Shown here in pieces: positions 57,148 through 64,000 of a stretch of DNA of 64,000 nt. Positions within the stretch are counted from its first letter, which is position 1, and each line of letters begins with the position of its first letter. The stretch is from Labilithrix sp. Lineage in GTDB: Bacteria; Myxococcota; Polyangia; Polyangiales; Polyangiaceae. The notes beneath the pieces were generated by a model. That model saw only the letters and a program-made list of their open reading frames with translations, was not told where the DNA came from and ran no database searches. The DNA lies in assembly GCA_028287035.1 (NCBI GenBank), contig JAQBQL010000259.1:52203-116202 (forward strand). The letters are read 5' to 3'. The position numbers were made by a program, and so were the translations under genes.

Positions 57148-57870
57148 TCAGCCGTCGAAGCGGTACCCGACGCCGCGCACCGTGAGGACGAACGCGGGCT
57201 CCTGCGGATCGGCCTCCAGCTTCGCGCGCAGCTGCTGGATGAAGTTGTCGACGGTGCGGGGCGTTCCGTGATGCTTGGGACCCCAGACGCGCCGGAAGAT
57301 GTCGTCGCGCGAGAGCACCCGGCCGCGCTCGCTGATGAGACAGACGAGCACGTCGAACTCGCGGGCGGTCATGTCCACCGAGTCCCCGGCACGCTTCACG
57401 CTCCGCCCCTCGACGTCGACCTCGATGTCGCCGAACTGGATGGTGCGCCGCCGCTCGACCGCCGGCGCTGCATGGCCCCGCCGGAGGGCCGCGCGGACCC
57501 GGGCGAGGAGCTCGGCGAGGCTGAACGGCTTGGCGACGTAGTCCTCGGCGCCGAGCTCGAGGCCGGCGACCTTGTCCATCTCGGCGGCTTTCGCCGACAA
57601 GATGATGATGGGCATCGTGCGTCCCTCGGCGCGGAGGTCATGGAGCACCTCGAGGCCGTTGCGCTTCGGGAGCATGACGTCGAGCACGATGAGGTCGGGG
57701 TCGGTGCTGCGGGCGAGCCAGAGCCCTTCCTCGCCGTCCTCGGCGAGGTTCACGACGTAGCCTTCGCTCTCGAGGTTGATGCGGAGACCGATCGCGATGC
57801 TCGGATCGTCCTCCACGACGAGCACGCGCTTCCCCGTCAGCTCGGCGCTCCTGCGTTTGGGTTCGAGCAT
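57148..57870 (-). CDS. OmpR-family response regulator
   Basis: The 240-residue regulator has a receiver domain (about 13-130). The acidic pocket is VVEDDP, the phospho-acceptor Asp lies in LIVLDVMLPKRNG, and the switch residues are in LSAKAAEMD and YVAKPF. A winged-helix DNA-binding domain (about 145-238) ends VDNFIQQLRAKLEADPQEPAFVLTVRGVGYRFDG. It receives phosphate from the histidine kinase encoded 56 bp upstream. A TAGACG box lies 12 bp from the ATG, so it may also be transcribed independently. Confidence 0.95.
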   Translation of the reverse strand: MLEPKRRSAELTGKRVLVVEDDPSIAIGLRINLESEGYVVNLAEDGEEGLWLARSTDPDLIVLDVMLPKRNGLEVLHDLRAEGRTMPIIILSAKAAEMDKVAGLELGAEDYVAKPFSLAELLARVRAALRRGHAAPAVERRRTIQFGDIEVDVEGRSVKRAGDSVDMTAREFDVLVCLISERGRVLSRDDIFRRVWGPKHHGTPRTVDNFIQQLRAKLEADPQEPAFVLTVRGVGYRFDG

Positions 57871-57926
57871 CAGGGCTCTTCGCGTCTACCGCGGCTCGCC
57901 CGGGAATCCCAGCGTAAAACCCTCGC

Positions 57927-58919
57927 TCACGTGGCCGGCACCTCGCGCGTCCGGCGCGTGGCTCGGCTCGCCGGGAGCACGATCGTGAAGGTCGAGCCCT
58001 GACCGGGCGCGCTGTCGACCGTGACCCTGCCCCGGTGCGCGTGGACCACGTGCGCCACGATGGCGAGGCCGAGCCCCGAACCTTCCTTGGCGCGCGAGAG
58101 GCGGTCGTCCACGCGGTAGAACTTCTGGAAGATGCGGCGCTGCTCCGGACGCGGGATACCGATGCCGTAGTCACGCACGCGGATGCCGACCGCGCCGCCG
58201 GGAAGGAGCAGCGCCTGGAGCTTCACGTGAGCCGGCGTGCCGCCGTACTTGTGCGCGTTCGCGACGAGGTTGACGAGCGCGTCGACCATCGCATGACGGT
58301 CGACCGGGACCTCCGGCAGGTCCGGGGCGATCTCCACGTCGAGCTGGAGCTCCTCGCCGCCGAGACTTCGCCGCGGGGCGTAGGCGCGCACCACGTCGTC
58401 GATGATGTCGCTCACGTTCTCGCGTCGCAGCTCGTAGATCTTTCGACCGGACTCCATGCGGCCCCAGTCGAGCAGCCGCTCGATGAGCAGCGAGAGTCGC
58501 TCCGACTCCGCCACCAGGATGGCCGTGCACTTCTTCCGCGTCGCCTCGTCGTCGCCGGCGCGCTCGATCGTCTCCGCGAAGAGCCGGATCGCGGTGAGCG
58601 GCGTGCGCAGCTCGTGGCTCACCTTCGAGACGAAGTCCGCCTGGAGCTCGGACAGGTTCGCCTCCCGGCGCACGAACACGATGATGAGCACGACGCCCGT
58701 CACGACGACCGCCACGAAGACGAGCGACAGGATCCCGAAGAGGAAGTTTATCCGCGCTTCGAGAAAGAGCTGGATGATGCCGATGCCGAGGAGCAGCGCG
58801 CTCGGGATGATGACGAGGTAGACGATGAGCTGGACGATCCGCCGGTAGCCCATCCGCTGCAGGTTCTTGGCGGCGACCTGCTTGATGGCCCGGGGGTTGG
58901 TCGAGGAGCGCTCCGTCAT
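57927..58919 (-). CDS. Sensor histidine kinase with closely spaced membrane helices
   Basis: The 330-residue kinase has two N-terminal transmembrane helices (about 28-50 and 57-83) with almost no loop between them, so it lacks a periplasmic sensor domain. It then has a short linker, a dimerisation/phosphoacceptor domain with SHELRTPLTAIRLFAE, and an HATPase_c domain (N-box LVNLVANAHKYGG, G1 RDYGIGIP, G2 GSGLGLAI). Intramembrane-type sensing of membrane or envelope stress is a reasonable inference. It precedes its response regulator on the same strand. A TGCTAAGAA box lies 9 bp upstream of the ATG. Confidence 0.94.
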   Translation of the reverse strand: MTERSSTNPRAIKQVAAKNLQRMGYRRIVQLIVYLVIIPSALLLGIGIIQLFLEARINFLFGILSLVFVAVVVTGVVLIIVFVRREANLSELQADFVSKVSHELRTPLTAIRLFAETIERAGDDEATRKKCTAILVAESERLSLLIERLLDWGRMESGRKIYELRRENVSDIIDDVVRAYAPRRSLGGEELQLDVEIAPDLPEVPVDRHAMVDALVNLVANAHKYGGTPAHVKLQALLLPGGAVGIRVRDYGIGIPRPEQRRIFQKFYRVDDRLSRAKEGSGLGLAIVAHVVHAHRGRVTVDSAPGQGSTFTIVLPASRATRRTREVPAT

Positions 58920-58928
58920 CCGGCGCCG

Positions 58929-58937
58929 TTCTTAGCA
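58929..58937 (-). promoter_or_regulatory. TGCTAAGAA box of the two-component operon
   Basis: An extended -10-like element 9 bp upstream of the histidine kinase ATG, identical to the box before pheS. Confidence 0.5.
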
Positions 58938-59024
58938 TTTGCGGTCACCCTCGCGACGGCCCTCGTGGCGCGATCGGATGGCGGAATGGCGTCACCGGCG
59001 ACTGTGGTGGCCACCGCCGAGCCG

Positions 59025-59030
59025 TAGGTT
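59025..59030 (+). promoter_or_regulatory. -10-like box of the SDR gene
   Basis: TAGGTT, preceded by CG, 6 bp upstream of the ATG at 59037, with no Shine-Dalgarno sequence between. A leaderless mRNA is predicted. Confidence 0.5.
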
Positions 59031-59036
59031 CTGCCC

Positions 59037-59858
59037 ATGAACAAGACCATCCTCGTCACGGGCGCCTCGAGCGGCCTCGGCCGTGCGACCGCCAAGCACT
59101 TCCACAGCAAGGGCTGGAACGTCATCGCGACGATGCGCGCGCCCGACAAGGAGACCGAGCTCACCGGGCTCGACCGCGCCCTCGTCGTCCGGCTCGACGT
59201 GCAGGACGCCGCGAGCATCCAGGACGCCGTCGACGCGGGCCTCGCGAGGTTCGGACGCATCGACGCGCTCGTGAACAACGCGGGTTACGGCGCGTACGGA
59301 CCCCTCGAGGCGACGTCGCTCGAGCGGATCCGCCGCCAGTTCGAGGTGAACGTCTTCGGCGTGCTCGCGACGACGAAGGCGCTCCTGCCCCACTTCCGCG
59401 CGAACCGCAGCGGCACCATCGCCAACATCTCGTCGGTGGGCGGCCGCGTCACCTTTCCGCTCGGCACGCTGTACCACGGCTCGAAATTCGCGGTGGAGGG
59501 GCTCTCCGAGGCGCTCCACTACGAGCTCGGCGCCTTCGGCGTGCGCGTCAAGCTCGTCGAGCCCGGGGGCATGAAGACGGACTTCGGGGGGCGCTCGCTC
59601 GACCTCAGCAACGATCCGCAGCTCACCGAGTACCAGCCGCTCCTGCAGAAGGTCCTCGACGTGTTGGGGCCCATGCTGGAGCAGGGCTCGTCGCCCGAGC
59701 ACGTTGCCGAGGTCGTCTACACGGCCGTGACCGACGGCACCGACCAGCTACGCTACGAGGCCGGGACCGACGCCGTGCAGCTTCTCGCCGCTCGACGGGC
59801 CGCCGGGGACGCCACGTTCCTCTCCGAGATGAGGGCCCGGTTCGGCCTCACCGCGTAA
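59037..59858 (+). CDS. Short-chain dehydrogenase/reductase
   Basis: The 273-residue oxidoreductase has the classical SDR nucleotide motif TGASSGLG (about 8-15), NNAGYG and the catalytic Ser in NISSVGG. The YxxxK pair lies in YHGSKFAVEGLSEAL. It acts on an alcohol or carbonyl substrate with NAD(P)H. The basic residue after the first beta-alpha turn suggests NADPH, with moderate certainty. An AraC-type regulator follows after 23 bp on the same strand, so the pair is probably one unit in which the regulator controls the reductase. Confidence 0.93.
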   Translation: MNKTILVTGASSGLGRATAKHFHSKGWNVIATMRAPDKETELTGLDRALVVRLDVQDAASIQDAVDAGLARFGRIDALVNNAGYGAYGPLEATSLERIRRQFEVNVFGVLATTKALLPHFRANRSGTIANISSVGGRVTFPLGTLYHGSKFAVEGLSEALHYELGAFGVRVKLVEPGGMKTDFGGRSLDLSNDPQLTEYQPLLQKVLDVLGPMLEQGSSPEHVAEVVYTAVTDGTDQLRYEAGTDAVQLLAARRAAGDATFLSEMRARFGLTA

Positions 59859-59881
59859 CCACCCTTCATCCCGCCCGCACC

Positions 59882-60880
59882 ATGACCACGGACCCGCAAA
59901 GCTACGCGCTCGACACGACGTGGCGCACGCTGCTGAGAGACCTCGGCGTCGTGCCCGCCAACGTGCTGCGCCGCGCCGGCCTCGCGGACGACCTCCTGCA
60001 GCAGGCGGGGGTACGGCTCGCCCCCGCAGACTACTACCGGCTGTGGAACGGCATCGAGGCGGAGACAGGAGACCCGCTCTTCGCCCTCCGCGTGTGCCGG
60101 GCGATTCGCAGCGAGTCGTTCTCGCCGCCCCTCTTCGCGGCGCTGTGCAGCCCGAACCTCCTGGTCGCGGCGCAGCGCATCGCGAAGTACAAGTCGCTCA
60201 TCGGTCCCATGCGTCTCGACGTCACCGAGGGGCGCGACGTCGTGACCGTGGAGCTCGCGTGGCTCGATGCGCCGCTGTCGCCCCCCGTGTCCCTCGTGAT
60301 CATGGAGCTGCTCTTCGGCGTATCGCTCGCGCGCATGGGAACGCGCGAGCCGGTTCGCCCGATCGAGGTCACGTCGACCGTACTGCCGTCGCCGGTGGCT
60401 CCCTACGAGGAGTTCTTCGGAACGCGCATGCAGCGGGGCACGAAGCATCGCCTGACGTTCACGACCACCGATGCGACGCGCCCCTTCCTGACGTCGAACG
60501 AGGCGCTCTGGGCAACGTTCGAGCCCACGCTACGCCAGCGCCTCGCCGATCTCGACGCATCGGTGATGACCGGGACGCGCGTCCGTGCGGCGCTGCTCGA
60601 GGGCCTGCCGAGCGGCCTCGTGACGATGGAGGCGATCGCCCGGAAGCTGGCGCTGAGCAAGCGCACGCTCCAGCGACGCATCGAGGCCGAGGGGACCAGC
60701 TTCCAGCAGATCCTGAAGGAGACGCGGGAGGACCTCGCGCGGCACTATCTCGCGAACACCGTGCTGCCCGCGACCGAGATCTCGTTCTTGCTCGGCTTCG
60801 ACCAGCCGAACTCGTTCTATCGCGCCTTCCGGACGTGGACCGGCACGACTCCCGACAGCGTGCGGCACGCACGTGGATGA
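59882..60880 (+). CDS. AraC-family transcriptional regulator
   Basis: The 332-residue regulator has an arabinose-binding-like N-terminal domain of the OruR/ArgR-type (PF12625; about 20-205). The C-terminal AraC double helix-turn-helix (about 235-330) includes MEAIARKLALSKRTLQRRIEAEGTSFQQIL and EISFLLGFDQPNSFYRAFRTWTGTTP. In this subgroup the regulator normally activates a neighbouring oxidoreductase or lipid-metabolism gene, which fits the upstream SDR gene. The effector is unknown. Confidence 0.92.
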   Translation: MTTDPQSYALDTTWRTLLRDLGVVPANVLRRAGLADDLLQQAGVRLAPADYYRLWNGIEAETGDPLFALRVCRAIRSESFSPPLFAALCSPNLLVAAQRIAKYKSLIGPMRLDVTEGRDVVTVELAWLDAPLSPPVSLVIMELLFGVSLARMGTREPVRPIEVTSTVLPSPVAPYEEFFGTRMQRGTKHRLTFTTTDATRPFLTSNEALWATFEPTLRQRLADLDASVMTGTRVRAALLEGLPSGLVTMEAIARKLALSKRTLQRRIEAEGTSFQQILKETREDLARHYLANTVLPATEISFLLGFDQPNSFYRAFRTWTGTTPDSVRHARG

Positions 60881-60942
60881 AAATTGCGCCTCGTCCGTCA
60901 GCCTACGTCACACCTCGCGCCCTTCGGCCGACGGGAGAGCAG

Positions 60943-61563
60943 ATGAGCGAAAAAGCGCGGTTTCTCGGAGGTCTCCTGGTCGTCGTGGCGCTCTGCGGCG
61001 CGGCTCGGAACGCTGCAGGCGAGGCCCCGGCGAGCCCGGTGGTCGCGCGGGCCCGCCTCGAGGTGACGCGCGAGGTGGTCTACGACCCGGCGTGGTTCGC
61101 GATCGGCTACCCCGGCGGCGATCCGGTCCCGGAGCGCGGCGTGTGCACCGACGTCGTCATCCGCGCGCTCCGCACCGTCGGCATCGACCTGCAGAAGCTC
61201 GTTCACGAGGACATCCTCGCCCGGCCGAGCGCCTACCTGACCGTCAAGACCCCCGACCGCAACATCGACCACCGCCGCGTCACACCGATGCTCACCTACC
61301 TGAAGGCGCACGCCACGAGCCTGCCGAGGACGTTCGAGGGCGACGCGGCCCGCGCGAGCTGGCAGCCGGGCGACGTCGTGGTCTGGGGCTTCCGCGCCTG
61401 CCCGGCGTGCACGCCGGATCACGTGGGCATCGTCAGCGATCACCTCGGGGCGCGCGGCCTGCCGCTCGTCATCCACAACATCGGCCCGAAGCCGAGCGAG
61501 GACGATCGCCTCGACGCGTGGACCGTCCTCGGCCACTTCCGGGTCGCGCCGGCGGCTCGCTGA
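60943..61563 (+). CDS. Exported DUF1287 family protein
   Basis: The 206-residue protein has a signal peptide (FLGGLLVVVALCGAARNAAG) and the DUF1287 core. Family hallmarks are YDPAWFAIGYPGGDPVPERGVCTDVVIRALRTVGIDLQKLVHEDI, the NIDHRR motif, and WQPGDVVVWGF...PDHVGIVSD near the end. The conserved Cys (GVCTD) and His (DHVG) resemble a NlpC/P60-like cysteine hydrolase arrangement, so amidase activity in the periplasm is possible but unproven. GGGAG upstream of the ATG supports the start. Confidence 0.87.
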   Translation: MSEKARFLGGLLVVVALCGAARNAAGEAPASPVVARARLEVTREVVYDPAWFAIGYPGGDPVPERGVCTDVVIRALRTVGIDLQKLVHEDILARPSAYLTVKTPDRNIDHRRVTPMLTYLKAHATSLPRTFEGDAARASWQPGDVVVWGFRACPACTPDHVGIVSDHLGARGLPLVIHNIGPKPSEDDRLDAWTVLGHFRVAPAAR

Positions 61564-61566
61564 CGC

Positions 61567-62490
61567 TCACGAAGCGGCGGAGTCGACCGCGGCGCGCATC
61601 ACGTCGAGCGGCGGCCGCACCCCGAGCCAGAGCTCGAACGCGAGGGCCCCCTGGCGCACGAGCATGCCGAGGCCGTGGTCGCACGCGATGCCGTGCTCGC
61701 GCGCGCGCTCCAGGAACGGCGTGACCGGCGGCGCGTAGACGACGTCGAGCGCGACCGCGGAACGCGGCACCTGCTCCCAGCGGACCGCGTCGGCGACCAC
61801 CTGCCCTGGCGCGCCGCCGCGCATCCCGCAGCTGGTCGCCTGCACGATCGCGACGAGCCGCGCGTCGTCCTTCTGCTGGCGCTCCGGCGGGTGGAGGCCG
61901 TCGGCGCCGAGCGCCACCGAGGCCCCGCGGCCCCCGGCAGCGGCGAGCAGCTTGTCGACGTGGCGCACGTAGGCGACGGCGTTGCTCGTCTCGGCGAGCG
62001 ACCGGCCGCGGATGAGCACGCGCTTCACACCGAGCTGCGAGGCGAGCGCCACGATCGCCGCCCGCGCCGCCCCGCCGGTGCCGAGCACGAGGCCGGTGCC
62101 CGTCGTGAACCGCTCACGATCGCCGCCGGCGAGCCGCAGGAGCTCGTCCGCGATGGCCGGCATGTCCGTGTTGTGGGCGCGCACGCGCCCGCCCGGGAGG
62201 CGCACGAGGGTGTTGGCCGCGCCGGTGGCCCGCGCGCTCGCGTCGACCTCGTCGACGAGCGCGAGCACCTTCTGCTTGTGCGGGACCGTCACGTTGAGGC
62301 CCGCGTACTCCCCGCGACGCAGCGCCTCGACCCGCGCCGGCAGCTCGGCCTCGGAGGTCTCGAGCCGTTCGTAGGTGTGGGGCATCCCGAGCGCCCGGTA
62401 CGCGGCGGCGTGCATCGTCGGGCTCTTCGAGTGCGCGATCGGCGAGCCGAGCACGGCGAACCGGAGCGGCGCGATGCTGGCGGCGCTCAT
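61567..62490 (-). CDS. aroE: Shikimate dehydrogenase
   Basis: The 307-residue enzyme reduces 3-dehydroshikimate to shikimate with NADPH in aromatic amino acid synthesis. The substrate-binding start FAVLGSPIAHSKSPTMHAAAYRALG, the catalytic Lys in NVTVPHK, NTDMPAI, the Gly-rich nucleotide loop GTGGAARAA and the C-terminal GLGMLVRQGALAFELW are all present. It is about 30 residues longer than E. coli AroE. It starts within the xseA stop (ATGA), so the two form an operon. Confidence 0.93.
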   Translation of the reverse strand: MSAASIAPLRFAVLGSPIAHSKSPTMHAAAYRALGMPHTYERLETSEAELPARVEALRRGEYAGLNVTVPHKQKVLALVDEVDASARATGAANTLVRLPGGRVRAHNTDMPAIADELLRLAGGDRERFTTGTGLVLGTGGAARAAIVALASQLGVKRVLIRGRSLAETSNAVAYVRHVDKLLAAAGGRGASVALGADGLHPPERQQKDDARLVAIVQATSCGMRGGAPGQVVADAVRWEQVPRSAVALDVVYAPPVTPFLERAREHGIACDHGLGMLVRQGALAFELWLGVRPPLDVMRAAVDSAAS

Positions 62491-64000
62491 GGGCGTCCGC
62501 GCCGCGCGGTCCGCCGCGAGGAGGGCGCCGTGCTGCCCCTTCCCTCGTCGCCCCCCGGCCCTTCCGGCGCGTGCACGACGCGCGTGATCTCCGCCTCGAA
62601 CGATCCTCGTCCGACGCGCACGTCGACGCGCTCGCCGGCCTTCACCTCGCGCGCGTCGCGCACCGCGTGACCGTCGCTGGTGCGCGTCGCGATCGCGTAA
62701 CCGCGCGCGAGCACCTTGAGCGGGCTCATCGCGTCGAGGCGCGCCACCAGATCCGCCACGTCGCCGCGGTCCTCCGTCAGGCGAGCGCGCGTGCCCTCGC
62801 CGAGGCGAGCGCCCAGCCGATCGGCGCTCGACTGCTCGCGGGTGAGCCGGGCCCGGACGAGCTCTGTGAGGCGACCCGAGAGCGCGTGTACTTTACCCGC
62901 ATCGCGGGCGATCCGCGCGCGCGGGTGGGCGGCGGCGAGGCGACTGGCGAGACGCTGGGCTCCCTCGCGATCGCGGGCGACCCGGCGGCCGAGGACGCGT
63001 TCGAGCTGCGCCACGTGGTCGTCGATGCGCTGCTGCGCGCTCGCGATGAGGAGCCGTGGATCGCGGAACGCGCTCGCGAGCTGGCTCGCCTCGGCGCGTT
63101 CCTCGCTGATGCGCATGTGCACGGCGCGCCGCAGCCGCAGGGTGCGCTCGTCGAGGAGGCGGCGCTGCGCGGCGCGGTCCGGGACCACCAGCTCGGCGGC
63201 CTGCGACGGCGTCGCGGCGCGCGCGTCGGCCGCGAAGTCCACGAGCGTCACGTCCGTCTCGTGCCCAACCGCGCTCACCACCGGGACCCGGCAGGCGGCG
63301 ATGGCGCGCACGAGCTCCTCGTCATGGAAGGCGAGGAGGTCGTCCTGCGAGCCGCCGCCGCGACCGACGATGATGACGTCGACCTCCGGGACGCGCTGCA
63401 GCGCGGCGAGCGCGCGGCACACCGACTCGGCAGCCCCGGCGCCTTGCACGGTGGCCGCGGCGAGCAGGATGCGCGCGCCGCCGCGCCGGAAGCTCACCTT
63501 GCAGATGTCGTGGATGACGGCGCCCGCCGAGCTGGTCACGACCCCGATGATCCGCGGCTCGGGCGGCAGGGGCCGCTTACGCTCCTGCGCGAACAGGCCC
63601 TCCGCGGCGAGCTTCGCCTTCAGCTTCTCGAGGGCCTCGAGCAGCGCGCCCTTGCCGGTGGGCTCGATGCGGTCGCCGATGAACTGCAGCTTGCCGCGCG
63701 GCGACCAGAACGTGGGCCGCCCGCGGAGGCGGATGCGCACGCCATCCTTGACGAGCGCACGCGCCCGCGGGGTCACCTGCATGCGGTAGACGACGACGTC
63801 GACCGTGGCGTCCTCCTCCTCGTCCTTGAGGCAGAAGTAGAGATGGCCGCTCGCCGCCGGACGGGCGCCGCTCACCTCGCCCTCGACCCACACCGTGTCG
63901 GGCAGCGCGCGCTCGAGGGCGCGGCCGAGGAGGCGCCCGAGCTGCGCGACGGTGAGGATGGCCGGCGCGGCGGGCGGCGCGGGAGCAGGGCGCGGCGCGG
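62487..64000 (-). CDS. xseA: Exodeoxyribonuclease VII large subunit, 5' end beyond the window
   Basis: The C-terminal about 504 residues of XseA are encoded, and the frame remains open to the right edge, so the start lies outside. The visible N-terminus holds the OB-fold (ILTVAQLGRLLGRALERALPDTVWVEGEVSG). The catalytic domain follows with GVVTSSAGAVIHDI, RGGGSQDDLLAFHDEELVRAIAACRVPVVSAVGHETDVTLVDFAADARAATPSQAAE. A long coiled coil and the C-terminal MSPLKVLARGYAI complete it. With the small subunit XseB the enzyme degrades single-stranded DNA. It is co-transcribed with aroE. Confidence 0.95.
   Translation of the reverse strand, partial: APRPAPAPPAAPAILTVAQLGRLLGRALERALPDTVWVEGEVSGARPAASGHLYFCLKDEEEDATVDVVVYRMQVTPRARALVKDGVRIRLRGRPTFWSPRGKLQFIGDRIEPTGKGALLEALEKLKAKLAAEGLFAQERKRPLPPEPRIIGVVTSSAGAVIHDICKVSFRRGGARILLAAATVQGAGAAESVCRALAALQRVPEVDVIIVGRGGGSQDDLLAFHDEELVRAIAACRVPVVSAVGHETDVTLVDFAADARAATPSQAAELVVPDRAAQRRLLDERTLRLRRAVHMRISEERAEASQLASAFRDPRLLIASAQQRIDDHVAQLERVLGRRVARDREGAQRLASRLAAAHPRARIARDAGKVHALSGRLTELVRARLTREQSSADRLGARLGEGTRARLTEDRGDVADLVARLDAMSPLKVLARGYAIATRTSDGHAVRDAREVKAGERVDVRVGRGSFEAEITRVVHAPEGPGGDEGRGSTAPSSRRTARRGRP

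Overview
The window is a stretch of bacterial chromosome with very high G+C content. Coding is dense on both strands, and G or C dominates the third codon position so strongly that long antisense shadow frames are common. Three Hanks-type Ser/Thr kinases, an FHA plus AAA+ regulator, many lipoproteins with Cys-rich or Ser/Gly-rich linkers, a formylglycine-enzyme-like lipoprotein, a Gld-like ABC operon and a caspase-like protein all point to Myxococcota, probably a Polyangiales-type myxobacterium. That assignment is inference from gene content. I found no rRNA or tRNA gene, no CRISPR array, no transposase and no phage gene. No intergenic stretch exceeds 300 bp; the longest (3294-3584) is filled by a repeat array.

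Layout. 124-6029: an envelope protein, a Ser/Thr kinase, an outer-membrane barrel protein that seems to start at CTG, a five-copy 55-bp-period repeat array, a Cys-rich lipoprotein, a DUF1232 protein and a second kinase. 6039-9590: pheS-pheT. 9723-14795: a von Willebrand factor A lipoprotein, an FHA/AAA+/Fis regulator, an IclR regulator and an AI-2E-family permease. 14827-15566: rpmI-rplT with a recognisable promoter and terminator. 15626-19610: a tightly packed cluster of caspase-barrel fusion, Cys-rich lipoprotein, sigma factor and anti-sigma factor. 19624-23921: a TetR/P450 pair, a Pro/Ser-rich secreted peptide and a membrane-anchored kinase.

23946-34522 is the most distinctive locus. It has six genes in two divergent arms: two circularly permuted ATP-grasp ligases (one fused to an alpha-E domain), a separate alpha-E protein, two transglutaminase-fold proteins (one with DUF2126) and a zinc-ribbon metallopeptidase in the middle. 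It resembles the predicted peptide ligase/peptidase systems described from comparative genomics, but here with a zincin and no Anbu peptidase.

34533-49464 is mostly metabolic and housekeeping: phosphohexomutase, TPR protein, ABC-F ATPase, an orphan Dpp-like permease pair with a large insert, a fatty-acid-hydroxylase-like protein, a DUF418 protein, PEP carboxylase, a thioredoxin-rhodanese fusion lacking both catalytic Cys, Fur, 5-formyl-THF cyclo-ligase and a DNA adenine methylase. 49476-54872 is a four-gene Gld-like ABC operon. 54951-64000 holds a sulfatase-modifying-factor-like lipoprotein, enoyl-CoA hydratase, DUF3293 protein, a two-component system, an SDR/AraC pair, a DUF1287 protein, aroE and the 5'-truncated xseA.

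A window-wide signal is a -10-like box (TAnnnT, or TGCTAAnnn/TGCTAnnnn) placed only about 5-14 bp upstream of many operon-head start codons. This suggests that leaderless or near-leaderless mRNAs are common in this organism.
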